A stretch of 64,000 nucleotides of DNA, from the NCBI RefSeq assembly GCF_000013345.1, contig NC_007777.1, forward strand, positions 2,914,001-2,978,000, given 5' to 3'. Each line of letters opens with the position of its first letter. The first letter of the stretch is position 1. A model generated the notes under the pieces. It worked only from the letters and a program-made list of their open reading frames with translations. It was not told the origin of the DNA and ran no database searches. This stretch comes from Frankia casuarinae. Lineage in GTDB: Bacteria > Actinomycetota > Actinomycetes > Frankiales > Frankiaceae. This document shows, piece by piece, positions 43,505 through 52,781 of this stretch. The position numbers were made by a program, and so were the translations under genes.

Positions 43505-45817
43505 CTTGACGTCCTCGCCGTGCCTGTCCTCCAGCTCCCGCACGCGCGCCTCCAGCGCCGCGATCTTCAGCTCCCGGCGGTCCGGAATCACGATGATCGG
43601 CAGTTCCTTCAGCGGCGCCTTGACCCGCTGGGGACCGTCGATGGTGAACACCGTGGCGGTGAGGTCCTTGGTGTCGTCGCCCCAGGAGCCGTAGTAGAGG
43701 AGGTCCTTCGGCGGCTCCTCGGTGACGAAATCCTTGACGAACTCCGCGTAGGGCTTGCCGCGCGTCAGGCGCGTCTGGCGGACCCGCTCGCGGGCCTGCC
43801 TGGTGCCCTCGGCGTCGAGCCGGAAGGTGATCGGGTCATAGCGGACACCGAAGATCTCCTCGGCGACCTTCTGGCTGATCCGGCCGAGCTCGGCATCGCG
43901 CACCACCGACTCGGGCAGGCGCTCCAGCGGGTCGCCGTACCCACCACCGGCGCCCTGGGAGATCATGTAGAGCTCGCCGTCCTTGGCGCGGTCGTACTGC
44001 AGACCCATGTGATAGGTCGAGTACTTCCCGTCCGGGAACGGACGCTCGTTCATGACCTTCTCGATCGAGAGGTCGAACTTCTTGTTGTCCCGACGAATGT
44101 GCTCGTAGACATTCGTGCCCTTGACCATCGCCAGCGGGTAGGTGCCGCAGCCGTAGCCCCCGAACATGCCGTAGATGGACGAGAACTTCGCTCCGGAGGT
44201 CACCGTCATGAAGCCCCACTCCGGCGTGCCCTCGGCGGCCACGATCATCTCGTAGCCCATGCCGCCGGTGAACTTGCCGAAGCCCATGTTGTCGCGGACC
44301 AGGCGCTTGGCCACCAGCTGCATGAAGGGCACCTCCTCCTCCATGACCTCCTGCTCGGCCGTGTCGGCCATGGCGCAGAAGAGCGGCGAGACGGCGTCCT
44401 CACCGTCCCGGAAGGGCTTGGCTCCCCCGGGCATGCCGTTGAGGTCGGCACACAGGTTGCCGACCATGTCGCCGTGTTGGGTGACACCGCCCCACAGGAA
44501 CGTGTTGATCTGGTTGAACCAGTTGGCCACGATGTTCGAGTACTTGTGCGGCGTGGAGAACGACATCTTTCCGTAGAGCGCCTGCATCATCGAGAAGCCT
44601 CGGAACGAGGCCTGCAGCGACTGTCCCATCGGGGCGTCGTAGGACGCGTCGGCCCAGGTGCCCTCGTCGGAGATGATCTCGATGCAGCTCATCGCCGCCG
44701 TGCAGCGCGGCAGGTCTGGCCACCAGAACGCCAGGATCGCCTGCATCATCATCGACTTCACCGAGCACAGCGGAGAGTTGATCGCCCGGTTGATGATCTC
44801 CGGTCCGGTGCCACGCAGGTCGACGGTCATCTTGTCGCCCTTGACGTGGATCCTGCAGGCGATCTTGATGAGGATGTTCTCCTTCAGCGTCGAGTCCATG
44901 AACTGGTTGAAGGAGTACGTGCCGTCGGGAAGCTCGGAGATCCGGCGGCGGACCTCCGCGTCGACGTCCTCGACGGTGACCCGCAGGGCCGCCACGAACG
45001 TGTCGACGCCGACCTCGTCGATGACCTTGTCGATGCGCTCCATGATCTTGCGTACCGCGGTGATCTTCACCTTCAGGTCGGCCAGCTGCAGCTTGGGGTC
45101 GCGCACCGAGTGCTGGAGGAAGGTCAGCAGGTCCCGGCGCAGATGACCACGCTCGACGATCTTGAACGGGCTCATCCGGAGGCCGTCGTCGAACGGGGTC
45201 TCCGAGCCCGACGGCATGCCGCCCGGCTCGCAGGCGCCGTTCTCGCCTTCGTGGATGGTCGCCGCCACCCACGCGATGATCTCACCCCCACGTATGATCG
45301 GCATGATCATCGACTGGTCGGTGTTGTGGACGTTGCCGAACCGGGCGTCGTTGTGGATGAATCCGTCGCCCTCGTGGATACCGACGGTCGGCTCGTCCTT
45401 CCAGTACTTCATGATGTACCGGATCGGGTGGTGCAGGATCGCGGAGAACGCGATCACCCCGTGGCAGGAGAGGTAGGACACGTCCCCGGCCGCGGTGTAG
45501 ATCGCGGTCGTCAGGTCACCCCACTTCGCCCCGGGCGCGGCACCCTGCGCCTCGCACATCTCGTAGCCCTCGTCGAGCGCACCGGCAATCCGCTTGCGGA
45601 TCCGCTCGACCACCAGCCGGTCGACACCGGCGGCGATCGCCGTCTCCTCCCGCGACGTCCGTTCCTGGATGGAGTGGTCACGCATGATCACCGGGTCGGG
45701 ACCGAGGAAGAGGGTGGTCTCGTCCATGAACTGGTCGACCCACTCCCGCTCCTGGGGCGTGAGGGTGTTCTGCTCGGCGGCCTGCTCCTGCGTGGCGCTG
45801 TCGTCCGTGACAGTCAT
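43493..45817 (-). CDS. acxB: Acetone carboxylase alpha subunit (hydantoinase B/oxoprolinase type)
   Basis: 774 residues (about 86 kDa), the size of the HyuB-type alpha subunit. Motifs include FLGPDPVIMRDHSIQERTSREE near the N-terminus, GVIAFSAILHHPIRYI, FIHNDARFGNVHNTDQSMIMPII (metal-site region, about 170-195), and VDLRGTGPEIINRAINSPLCSV. In Xanthobacter the alpha subunit holds the Mn site where acetone enolphosphate and phosphorylated bicarbonate combine. ATG 45817 follows GGGAG. It is third of the acetone carboxylase genes transcribed. Acetophenone carboxylase or hydantoinase are related alternatives; the CoA-transferase neighbours favour acetone. Confidence 0.9.
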   Translation of the reverse strand: MTVTDDSATQEQAAEQNTLTPQEREWVDQFMDETTLFLGPDPVIMRDHSIQERTSREETAIAAGVDRLVVERIRKRIAGALDEGYEMCEAQGAAPGAKWGDLTTAIYTAAGDVSYLSCHGVIAFSAILHHPIRYIMKYWKDEPTVGIHEGDGFIHNDARFGNVHNTDQSMIMPIIRGGEIIAWVAATIHEGENGACEPGGMPSGSETPFDDGLRMSPFKIVERGHLRRDLLTFLQHSVRDPKLQLADLKVKITAVRKIMERIDKVIDEVGVDTFVAALRVTVEDVDAEVRRRISELPDGTYSFNQFMDSTLKENILIKIACRIHVKGDKMTVDLRGTGPEIINRAINSPLCSVKSMMMQAILAFWWPDLPRCTAAMSCIEIISDEGTWADASYDAPMGQSLQASFRGFSMMQALYGKMSFSTPHKYSNIVANWFNQINTFLWGGVTQHGDMVGNLCADLNGMPGGAKPFRDGEDAVSPLFCAMADTAEQEVMEEEVPFMQLVAKRLVRDNMGFGKFTGGMGYEMIVAAEGTPEWGFMTVTSGAKFSSIYGMFGGYGCGTYPLAMVKGTNVYEHIRRDNKKFDLSIEKVMNERPFPDGKYSTYHMGLQYDRAKDGELYMISQGAGGGYGDPLERLPESVVRDAELGRISQKVAEEIFGVRYDPITFRLDAEGTRQARERVRQTRLTRGKPYAEFVKDFVTEEPPKDLLYYGSWGDDTKDLTATVFTIDGPQRVKAPLKELPIIVIPDRRELKIAALEARVRELEDRHGEDVKRLA

Positions 45818-45852
45818 CGTCTTCTCCCTGGTGCGCTCGACGGTGTACTCGA

Positions 45853-47979
45853 TCAGTCCTGCAGGAACCAGACGGCGCCCTGCACCGTCGGCTCCAGACG
45901 CCAGCCCGGCTCGACGAGGTAGGTGGTGTTCTCGGTGGTGACGATCGCGGGGCCGGGGATCACCCGCTCGTGCGACAGCGCGGCCTGGTCGTAGACCGGC
46001 GTCTCGATCGAGTCGTCCTGGCCGATGAAGTAGACCTTGCGGTGCGACACCTCGGTCGGCACCGTGCGCTCGCCGCCGGCCTCCAGCGAGTCGAAGTTGA
46101 CGACGTCGCCGTCGACGTAGGAGGCCACCCGCACGGTCCCCACCCGGATCCCGGCTTCGGGTGCCGCGCTGCTGGCGCCGAACCGGTGGCTGTAGACATC
46201 ACCGAAGGTGCGGATCATGTGCAGTACGTCGCCCACACCGTTCATCCGGTTGATGTCGAGGGCGACGGCCTGGGTGAGCAGCTGGTTGCCGTAGCGCATG
46301 TCCAGTTCCAGGCGGTACTTCACGTCGTCGGCCGCGAAGCCCTGACGCACCAGGTCCTCCCGGCCCCGGGCCTCGAGTTCCTCGACGATCGCGTTGAACT
46401 CCTCGTACTTGTCGTACAGCGACCGGGAGGTGGCGTTGTACATCGTGATGTGCACGCCGCGCTCGTGGAAGTGCAGCTGCTTCATGTTGCCGGCGCCGCA
46501 GGCGGAGAACACCGACGAGAACGGCGGGGCCAGGATCTGCTTGATGCCGGCATGGCGAGCAATACCGCAGGCGTGCAGCGGACCGTTGCCGCCGTAGGCG
46601 AGCATCGTGAAGTCCTCCGGCAGGTAGCCGCGCACCCGCAGCTCCTTGCCGATGCCGATCGCCATCTGCTCGTCAACACCGTCCTTGATCGCGCGGGCGA
46701 TGGCGAGAACGTCCATGTCGAGCTGGTCGCACAGGTTCTCTTCGACGGCGAACCGGGAGCGCTTCGGGTTGAGCTTGATGTAGCCGTTGGCGTAGTTGTC
46801 CGGGTCCAGATAGCCGAGCAACAGGTCGGCGTCGGTCACCGTCGGACGCAGTCCGCCGCGGTCGTAGCAGGCCGGGCCGGGGTTGGAGCCGGCCGACTCC
46901 GGGCCGATCTTGATGGAGTTGTGAATCCGGTCGTACGACGCGATGGAGCCGCCGCCGGCACCGAGCGTGTCGAGGTGCACCATCGGCACCGACACCAGCC
47001 AGCGGTCGATGGTCGGCAGGAAGTCGTAGTGCTTCACGCCGCCCTCGGGCACCAGGCCGATGTCGAAGGACGTGCCGCCCATGTCAGTGGAGATCACATG
47101 GCCCAGGCCCGTCTCGTTCGACAGGTGCTCCGCGGCGCCGACGCCGGCGATCGGACCGGAGTGGATGGTCTGCAGGGCGTCGGTGGAGTTCATCTGCGCC
47201 ATGCCACCGGAGTTGTGGATGACCAGCATCGGCTTGCCGTAGCCGGCGTCGCGCAGGTTGTTCGAGAGCTGGCTGAGCGCGTGAAACATGATCTCGTGCA
47301 GGAAGCCGTCCACGATGGTGGAGGTCGCCCGCACGTATTCGCCCTTGCGACCGGAGACCTGGTGGCCCAGCAGCACCGGGATGGCACCCAGCTCGTGGGC
47401 CGGGAACTCGTCGAGGATGATCTCCTGGATCGCCAGCTCGTGCTCGGGGTTCTCGGTGGCGTTGACCAGCGAGACCACCAGGGCCTCGGCGCCGGCATCC
47501 ACCAGCTCACGGACCACCGTGCGGACGTCCTCGGGATCGAGCCTCGCCACGATCGTGCCGGCCGAGTTGACGCGTTCCTTGACCGAGCGGATCAGGTAGC
47601 GCGGCACCAGCGGTTCGGGCCGTTCGGCTGCCGGGAGGTTCTGTTGCATCGAGTAGTCCAGGCCCTCGCCGTACCCCCGGCCGCGGGAGAGCGGGATGGT
47701 GTCCTCGAAGCCATGAGTGACGATCGCCCCCACCTTGGGTCCCTTGCGCTCGATGAGAGCGTTGGTGCCCAGGGTGGTGGCGTAGCGGACCGAGTCGACC
47801 TCGGTGAGCACGGTGCCGCGGTCCAGTCCGGCCCGGCTGCACGCCAGGTCGAGCGCCTCGTTGAAGCCCAGCGCCAGGTTGTGGTGCGTGGTCAGCGCCT
47901 TCGCCTCGACGTAGGTCTCGTCCCAGACGAAGAAGCAGTCGGTGAAGGTGCCGCCGATGTCGACGGAGATACGTTTCAT
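45853..47979 (-). CDS. acxA: Acetone carboxylase beta subunit (hydantoinase A/ATPase type)
   Basis: 708 residues (about 77 kDa). Begins with the ASKHA nucleotide-binding phosphate-1 motif DIGGTFTDCFF (about 8-18); TTLGTNALIERKG, second phosphate motif STDMGGTSFDIGL (about 290), and LGAGGGSIASYD follow, then a C-terminal domain with PGPAIVTTENTTYLVEPGW. This subunit would hydrolyse ATP to AMP to activate acetone and bicarbonate. ATG 47979 follows GGGAGA. 22 bp after the small subunit stop. Full length, unlike the shorter HyuA paralogue at 48483-50396. Confidence 0.92.
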   Translation of the reverse strand: MKRISVDIGGTFTDCFFVWDETYVEAKALTTHHNLALGFNEALDLACSRAGLDRGTVLTEVDSVRYATTLGTNALIERKGPKVGAIVTHGFEDTIPLSRGRGYGEGLDYSMQQNLPAAERPEPLVPRYLIRSVKERVNSAGTIVARLDPEDVRTVVRELVDAGAEALVVSLVNATENPEHELAIQEIILDEFPAHELGAIPVLLGHQVSGRKGEYVRATSTIVDGFLHEIMFHALSQLSNNLRDAGYGKPMLVIHNSGGMAQMNSTDALQTIHSGPIAGVGAAEHLSNETGLGHVISTDMGGTSFDIGLVPEGGVKHYDFLPTIDRWLVSVPMVHLDTLGAGGGSIASYDRIHNSIKIGPESAGSNPGPACYDRGGLRPTVTDADLLLGYLDPDNYANGYIKLNPKRSRFAVEENLCDQLDMDVLAIARAIKDGVDEQMAIGIGKELRVRGYLPEDFTMLAYGGNGPLHACGIARHAGIKQILAPPFSSVFSACGAGNMKQLHFHERGVHITMYNATSRSLYDKYEEFNAIVEELEARGREDLVRQGFAADDVKYRLELDMRYGNQLLTQAVALDINRMNGVGDVLHMIRTFGDVYSHRFGASSAAPEAGIRVGTVRVASYVDGDVVNFDSLEAGGERTVPTEVSHRKVYFIGQDDSIETPVYDQAALSHERVIPGPAIVTTENTTYLVEPGWRLEPTVQGAVWFLQD

Positions 47980-48001
47980 TGTCTCGGTTCTCCCTGCGAG
48001 A

Positions 48002-48430
48002 TCAGCGGATGTGGCCGGTCGCCTTGTGCATGGCGGTGTATTTCTGCGCGTCCTCGCCGGGCCCGTAGTTGTGGACCTGCTCGGGGTCGACGCCGCGTTC
48101 CTCCCACTGGGTGCGCAGCGCGGCGACGTCGATGACGAGATCGGCCGTCGGCGGGTGTCCCGGGGGCACGTATTCGGTCTCGATCTGGGTGGCGCAGCCG
48201 GGGCAGTAGAATTCCAGGATCCGGCAGTACGTCGGGTCCGGGGAAAAGGTGAACTCGTAGCGGTCGGGATTGATGATCGGCTGGTGGATCTCCCGTGGGT
48301 CGCGGTCGTAGACCAGGCAGCCGAGTTTGTAGTTCCCGTGGGCAGACCAGATGTCGCGGCCGCACACCCGGCAGACCCAGCGCTCGGTGTCGAGGTCGAT
48401 GACCAGGTATTCGGTCATGGGGACCCGCAT
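48002..48430 (-). CDS. acxC: Acetone carboxylase gamma (small) subunit, zinc-ribbon-like
   Basis: 142 residues. Two CxxC pairs, CRVCGRDIW (about 20-23) and FYCPGCATQIE (about 75-78), 52 residues apart form a probable zinc-ribbon; between them YEFTFSPDPTYCRILEF. The C-terminus (EDAQKYTAMHKATGHIR) is helical. ATG 48430 has GAGAGGAA 7 bp upstream. Lies between the two HyuA-like genes, where gamma-type subunits of acetone or acetophenone carboxylases are expected. Confidence 0.85.
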   Translation of the reverse strand: MRVPMTEYLVIDLDTERWVCRVCGRDIWSAHGNYKLGCLVYDRDPREIHQPIINPDRYEFTFSPDPTYCRILEFYCPGCATQIETEYVPPGHPPTADLVIDVAALRTQWEERGVDPEQVHNYGPGEDAQKYTAMHKATGHIR

Positions 48431-48482
48431 GATGACTTTCCTCTCGTAGCTGTCAGGGGACGCTCGGGGCCGTCAGGGGAGG

Positions 48483-50396
48483 TCAGTGGGTGTCGGTCAG
48501 CAGCAGGTCCCCCGAGGCGGTGACCCGGAACTGCCAGCCGGGCAGCACGCGGGCGGTGAAGAACGGGCCCTCGACGATCACCGGGCCCTCGCCACTTCCA
48601 CCGGGCGGCATCTCGGCGAGCACGAACACCGGCACCTTGTCGACCTGGTCGGGCGCGGAACGGACCAGGCGGGTCTCATTGCTCGTCACCCGGATCGCGG
48701 GCACGTCGGTGTCGGGAGCAACGTCGGGGTGCGGCAGCGCGGCCGTCACCGACAGTTGCAGGGAGACCTGCTTCCCGGGGAAGTCCGCGGCGTCGCCGGA
48801 CTGGTACGGCCTGGTCTCCACCGGCGACCCGTCGGTCTCCTCGATGGTGAGCAGTACCTCGGTGCGGCAGTCGTCGAGGTCGTAGCCCTCCTGGAAAATG
48901 TCGCGCCTGGCCCGGGCAAGCATCTCGTCGTACGTCGCCGCGGTGCTTGCCGTGGTCGGCTCCGGCACGCCGACCTCGTAGGTCTTGCCGATGTCGGAGA
49001 AGGCAATGCCGAACGCGGAGAAGACCGCCGCCATCCGCGGGATCAGCACCTTCTTCACCCCTGCCGGACGAGCGGCACCAACGGCGCTCATCGGGCCGGC
49101 GCCACCGAAGGCGATGAGGGTCGAGTTCTCCTCGATCAGGTGCGCGAAGGAGTGTGCCAGCGCCTCGAAGTAGGCCCGCTCCATCCGGATCAGCGACTCC
49201 TCCAGGCTGATGCCCAGCGGCTCGGCGATGGTCTCGGTGATGACCGCGGCCGAACGGTCGGCGTCGAGCCGGAAGGTGCCGTCGAGGTAGGTGCTGGCGT
49301 CGAGGACGCCGAGCAGCAGGTTGACGTCGGTGATCGTGGCTTCCTTGCCACCGAAGCCGAAGCAGGCGGGGCCGGGGGCCGCCCCCACACTGCGCGGCCC
49401 GACCATGATCTGCCCGTCCACCACCGAGATCACCGAGGACCCACCGACCCCGGTCGAGTGCACGTTGCTCATCGGGTAGGAGATCGGGACGCCCTCGATG
49501 GTGCCGCGCTCATCGGCCGCCGCCGCGCCGCCGCGGACGACCCCCACGTCGGTGGTGGTGCCGCCGATGTCCATCATCAGCGTGTGATCGAGGCCGTACG
49601 TGCGAGCCAGCGCCGCCGTACCTTCCAAGCCGCCGCGCGGCCCGGAGGAGTACGTCTTCAGCGCCACCGCCTTGGCCACCCGCGAGGAGGCTCCGTCGTT
49701 GCGGTAGACCAGCAGCGGGTTGAGCACCCTGTACGACTTCAGCCGCCGCTCCGCCCCGTACAGGAACCGCTCCATGGTCGGGTGCAGGAACGAGTTGAGC
49801 ACGCACGACCACACCCGACGCGGGTGGTCCCGGTCGCCGGCGAGGGACCACGAGTACAGGAGCGGGATCGAGCCGAGCAGGTGCCGCGGGAACTTGCGCA
49901 GCAACACGCTGCGTAGGCGACGCTCCTGTTCCGGCGACTCACCAGCCACCACCACCCGGGCGGCGCCCAGGGTGGTGAGCTGGTTGATCCGCTGGACGAC
50001 TTCGAAGTCGATCTCCTCATCGGTCGCGCCCATGTCGATGGTGAGCATCCGGTCGGCGATCAGGCCGTCGAAGAGGTCCTTCTCGGCTTCACCGCCGCGC
50101 ATCCGCTCGAACAGGCCCGGCATCGTGGTGAGGATGCCGATCATCGGGCCCCGCCGCTCGACCAGGGCGTTGGTGCCCTGGGTGGTCGAGTATCGGATGT
50201 GCTGCGTAGCGTGCAGCAGCTTCTCCGTGTTGGCTTCGCCGTAGAGGGCGACCGAGGCCTTCTCGATCCCGTCGAAGAGGCACTCCGACAGGTCGTGCGG
50301 AGTAGTGAGGGACTTGGTGTAGGTGAACTGGTCGCCATCCCAGACGCAGATGTCGGTAAGCGTGCCACCGTTGTCGATGTTGATCAGGGTGTCCAT
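48483..50396 (-). CDS. Second HyuA-like subunit of the acetone carboxylase (shorter paralogue)
   Basis: 637 residues. Same ASKHA fold as the beta subunit, but altered: the first motif reads INIDNGGTLTDICVWDG (NGGTLTD where active enzymes have GGTFTD), while the second, MMDIGGTTTDVGVV (about 295), is intact. STTQGTNALVERRGP and the C-terminal EGPVIVEGPFFTARVLPGW are conserved. It is about 70 residues shorter than the neighbour, mostly in the middle. First gene of the operon; ATG 50396 just before GTCC-rich operators. Possibly a structural partner like the alpha-prime subunit of acetophenone carboxylase. Confidence 0.87.
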   Translation of the reverse strand: MDTLINIDNGGTLTDICVWDGDQFTYTKSLTTPHDLSECLFDGIEKASVALYGEANTEKLLHATQHIRYSTTQGTNALVERRGPMIGILTTMPGLFERMRGGEAEKDLFDGLIADRMLTIDMGATDEEIDFEVVQRINQLTTLGAARVVVAGESPEQERRLRSVLLRKFPRHLLGSIPLLYSWSLAGDRDHPRRVWSCVLNSFLHPTMERFLYGAERRLKSYRVLNPLLVYRNDGASSRVAKAVALKTYSSGPRGGLEGTAALARTYGLDHTLMMDIGGTTTDVGVVRGGAAAADERGTIEGVPISYPMSNVHSTGVGGSSVISVVDGQIMVGPRSVGAAPGPACFGFGGKEATITDVNLLLGVLDASTYLDGTFRLDADRSAAVITETIAEPLGISLEESLIRMERAYFEALAHSFAHLIEENSTLIAFGGAGPMSAVGAARPAGVKKVLIPRMAAVFSAFGIAFSDIGKTYEVGVPEPTTASTAATYDEMLARARRDIFQEGYDLDDCRTEVLLTIEETDGSPVETRPYQSGDAADFPGKQVSLQLSVTAALPHPDVAPDTDVPAIRVTSNETRLVRSAPDQVDKVPVFVLAEMPPGGSGEGPVIVEGPFFTARVLPGWQFRVTASGDLLLTDTH

Positions 50397-50447
50397 GACG
50401 CTCCTCGGTTCGTGACTCCCTGGGTTCCATGCGCAGGCCCCGTTGTT

Positions 50448-50499
50448 GGGACAACCCTGCTGGTGTCCCACCGGGTGTCGGTGTCCCAAAATTGGACAC
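50448..50499. promoter_or_regulatory. Two GGACA/TGTCC inverted repeats in the divergent acx promoter
   Basis: GGGACA (50448-50453) and TGTCCC (50464-50469) form an outer pair with a 10-bp spacer. GTGTCC (50481-50486) and GGACAC (50494-50499) form a second perfect pair with a CAAAATT spacer. Both lie between the acetone carboxylase operon and the activator gene, about 50-130 bp from the two starts, where an AcoR/MimR-like activator would bind. Confidence 0.6.
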
Positions 50500-50578
50500 T
50501 CACTGCTCTTGGATGTGGCGTGGCTCTCAGCCACGATGTTCTTCCACGGGGCCATCCAGGACCCCCGAGGAGGTGCAC

Positions 50579-52426
50579 ATGCCGGACACCGCGAACCGCC
50601 TCTTACGGGTGGCCGCAGCCCGGGCGGACTTCCTGGAGTGCGGCCGCGCGGGTGCCGTCGGTGTCCCCGACGTGCTCGCGGCATCATGGGAACGCAGCCA
50701 GGCGGCCGGCGTCGACAGCGCACGGCCGCACAGCGACTACATCGACGACATCGACACCGGGTCCCGGCTGGTGCGCTGCGCACGCCCGGTGCTCACTCAG
50801 CTCGGCAACGACACCGCGGACCTCCCGCTGGTCATCGCCCTGACCGACCACAGGGCCAGGCTGGTTCAGCGCATCGACTTGTCATCGACGGTCGGGCGGT
50901 TGCTCGACAGGGTCGAATTCGCGCCAGGGTTCAACTACTCCGAGTCGATGATGGGCACCAACGGTGTGGGCACCGTGATCGAGGCCGGTCAGCCGGTCAG
51001 CATCGTCGGGCCGGAGCACTTCACCGAGCCCCTGCAATGCTTCGCCTGCACCGGCGCCCCGGTCATCGATCCTCTCACCGGCCGGGTGGAGGGAGTGCTG
51101 GACATCTCCACGCTCACCCAGACCTGGAGCCCGCTGATGCACACCTTGGTGAAGAGCGCCGCCAAGGACATCAGCCGCAACCTGTTACTGGATCGCAGCC
51201 AGTCCCAGCAGGCCGTTTTCGAGACCTACCTGCGCGTCGAAGCCCGGGCGTCCCGACAGGCCGTCTTCGCCTTCGGTGACTCGGTCTTCATCGCCAACAC
51301 CCCGGCCCAGGGCCTGTTCGACGCCAGCGAGCAGCTGACCCTGCGCGAGCACGCGACCTTCCTCATGAGCCGCCGCGACCGGGTGAGCGACACCCTGGTC
51401 CTGCCGGGGGGACGCATGGTCCATATCCGGGGCACCCGGATCCTGGCCGGCTCCGAGGTGGCCGGCATGGTGGTGATCGCCGACCTCGTCGCCACGGAGA
51501 AGGCCGGATCGCCGGGCGACTTCACCGAGCAGGTGCTGCCACAGATCGCGGTCGCGACCCTGCAGACCTCCCGCATCGCCGGCGACCTGTACCGGCCGCA
51601 CGAGACCATTACCGGTGGTCGGTCACCGGCATGGGTACGCGCGTGCGACAAGCTGCGCGAAGCCCTCATAGCGAAGAAGCCGGCGATCGTGCTCGGTGAG
51701 ACCGGCACCGGCAAGTTCACCCTGGTCGCCGAGATCTTCCACGCCTCACACCCGGGCGGCCGAAGCGTGTCGATGGACGCCTCCCAGCTGACCATCGAGA
51801 ACTCCGAGACCGACATCGACTCACTGCTCGCGGGCAAGCCAGAGCCGACCCTCTACATCGTCCGCAATGTCGACCAGGCCAGCACCGAAGGGGTCGAACA
51901 GCTCGACGTGTTCTTCACTGCGATCGGCAGGCTCGACAACCCGACCTCATTCGTTGCGACCCTGTCGGACTCCTCACTGGACTCCGACCTGCCGTTCCAC
52001 GCACTCCTCGGCCACTTCGAGGTAGCGATCACTGTGCCGCCGCTGCGATGCCGTACCGATGACCTCACCGCCATCACCTCGTCGGTCCTGCGCGACATGG
52101 CCCCCAACCGCAAGGTGCGGCTCAGCCCAGCCGCCGAGCGGATCATCGCGCGCTACTCCTGGCCACGCAACGTCTCCCAGCTGCGCGAGGCCCTCGAACA
52201 CGCGCTGCGGCGGCGACCGGTCGGGGAGATCCAGGCCCAGGACCTGCCGGCCTACTGCCAGACCACCTCGCGGCACGTGCTCACCCCGCTGGAGGCAGCC
52301 GAGCGGGACACGATCGTCGCCGCTCTCCAGGAGACCGAGGGCAACCGAATGCTGGCGGCCACCAGGCTCGGGATGTCGCGGTCCGGCCTTTACCGCAAGC
52401 TGAAGGCCTACGGCATCACCGCCTGA
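50579..52426 (+). CDS. AcoR/MimR-like activator (GAF - degenerate AAA+ - Fis-type HTH)
   Basis: 615 residues. GAF sensor domain (about 50-200; FNYSESMMGTNGVGTVIEAGQPV, FACTGAPVIDPLTGRVEGVLDI), AAA+ domain with Walker A LGETGTGKFTLV (about 374-385), and a Fis-type helix-turn-helix at the C-terminus (LQETEGNRMLAATRLGMSRSGLYRKL). The sigma-54 contact loop GAFTGA is absent and the Walker B region is weak (TLYIVRNVDQ), so it cannot be a normal sigma-54 activator. ATG 50579 has AGGAGG. Divergent from the acetone carboxylase operon, which it probably controls; it might also control prm. Confidence 0.9.
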   Translation: MPDTANRLLRVAAARADFLECGRAGAVGVPDVLAASWERSQAAGVDSARPHSDYIDDIDTGSRLVRCARPVLTQLGNDTADLPLVIALTDHRARLVQRIDLSSTVGRLLDRVEFAPGFNYSESMMGTNGVGTVIEAGQPVSIVGPEHFTEPLQCFACTGAPVIDPLTGRVEGVLDISTLTQTWSPLMHTLVKSAAKDISRNLLLDRSQSQQAVFETYLRVEARASRQAVFAFGDSVFIANTPAQGLFDASEQLTLREHATFLMSRRDRVSDTLVLPGGRMVHIRGTRILAGSEVAGMVVIADLVATEKAGSPGDFTEQVLPQIAVATLQTSRIAGDLYRPHETITGGRSPAWVRACDKLREALIAKKPAIVLGETGTGKFTLVAEIFHASHPGGRSVSMDASQLTIENSETDIDSLLAGKPEPTLYIVRNVDQASTEGVEQLDVFFTAIGRLDNPTSFVATLSDSSLDSDLPFHALLGHFEVAITVPPLRCRTDDLTAITSSVLRDMAPNRKVRLSPAAERIIARYSWPRNVSQLREALEHALRRRPVGEIQAQDLPAYCQTTSRHVLTPLEAAERDTIVAALQETEGNRMLAATRLGMSRSGLYRKLKAYGITA

Positions 52427-52445
52427 CGGGCATCACCGCCTGACG
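52412..52445. repeat. 17-bp tandem duplication spanning the activator stop codon
   Basis: GGCATCACCGCCTGACG occurs at 52412-52428 and again at 52429-52445 with no gap. The first copy carries the last codons (Gly-Ile-Thr-Ala) and TGA, the second repeats them out of frame by 17 bp. Confidence 0.95.
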
Positions 52446-52697
52446 CGTCCCCGGTGGGACGGACCGCCCTTGGCTCAGTCTGAACCAGGGCATGCCCCGC
52501 GCCGGCGGTCCGCATGAAGCGGAGAGGTATAAGCCCGTGCAGCCGTCTCATGTTGAGACCGCCTTCCCGCCGCCCATGGGGTGTGATGTTGTGTGATGCA
52601 AATCACCCGAATGACGTGGTCGTCACCCCGAGTACAGCCCAACCAGTGACCCGCCCTGGCTTCGGTGACCGTCCGCGCTCACACCGTAAGGAGTCGT

Positions 52698-52781
52698 ATG
52701 AGCCGCCAGCGCCCGACGGCGATGCGTGAGACCTACCTATTGATCGACAGACTGTCGGCGGAGTTCGGGCAGGCGCGGTGA
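52698..52781 (+). CDS. 27-residue leader ORF coupled to the multicopper oxidase
   Basis: MSRQRPTAMRETYLLIDRLS, then AEFGQAR and TGA at 52779-52781, which overlaps the GTG start of the next gene (GTGA). AAGGAG is 4 bp upstream of its ATG. The product has no signal peptide or family that I know. The oxidase GTG has no good ribosome-binding site of its own, so translation of this small ORF probably delivers ribosomes to it, making it a coupling or leader peptide. Confidence 0.6.
   Translation: MSRQRPTAMRETYLLIDRLSAEFGQAR

Noticed and set aside
43379..48135. Very long plus-strand open frames (847 and 721 codons) opposite the acetone carboxylase genes
   Set aside because: They mirror minus-strand genes with strong GC third-position bias; their translations are rich in Arg, His and Gln without any domain, while the minus strand encodes clear HyuA/HyuB proteins.
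50579..52426. True sigma-54-dependent activator
   Set aside because: No GAFTGA loop and a poor Walker B; actinobacteria generally lack sigma-54.
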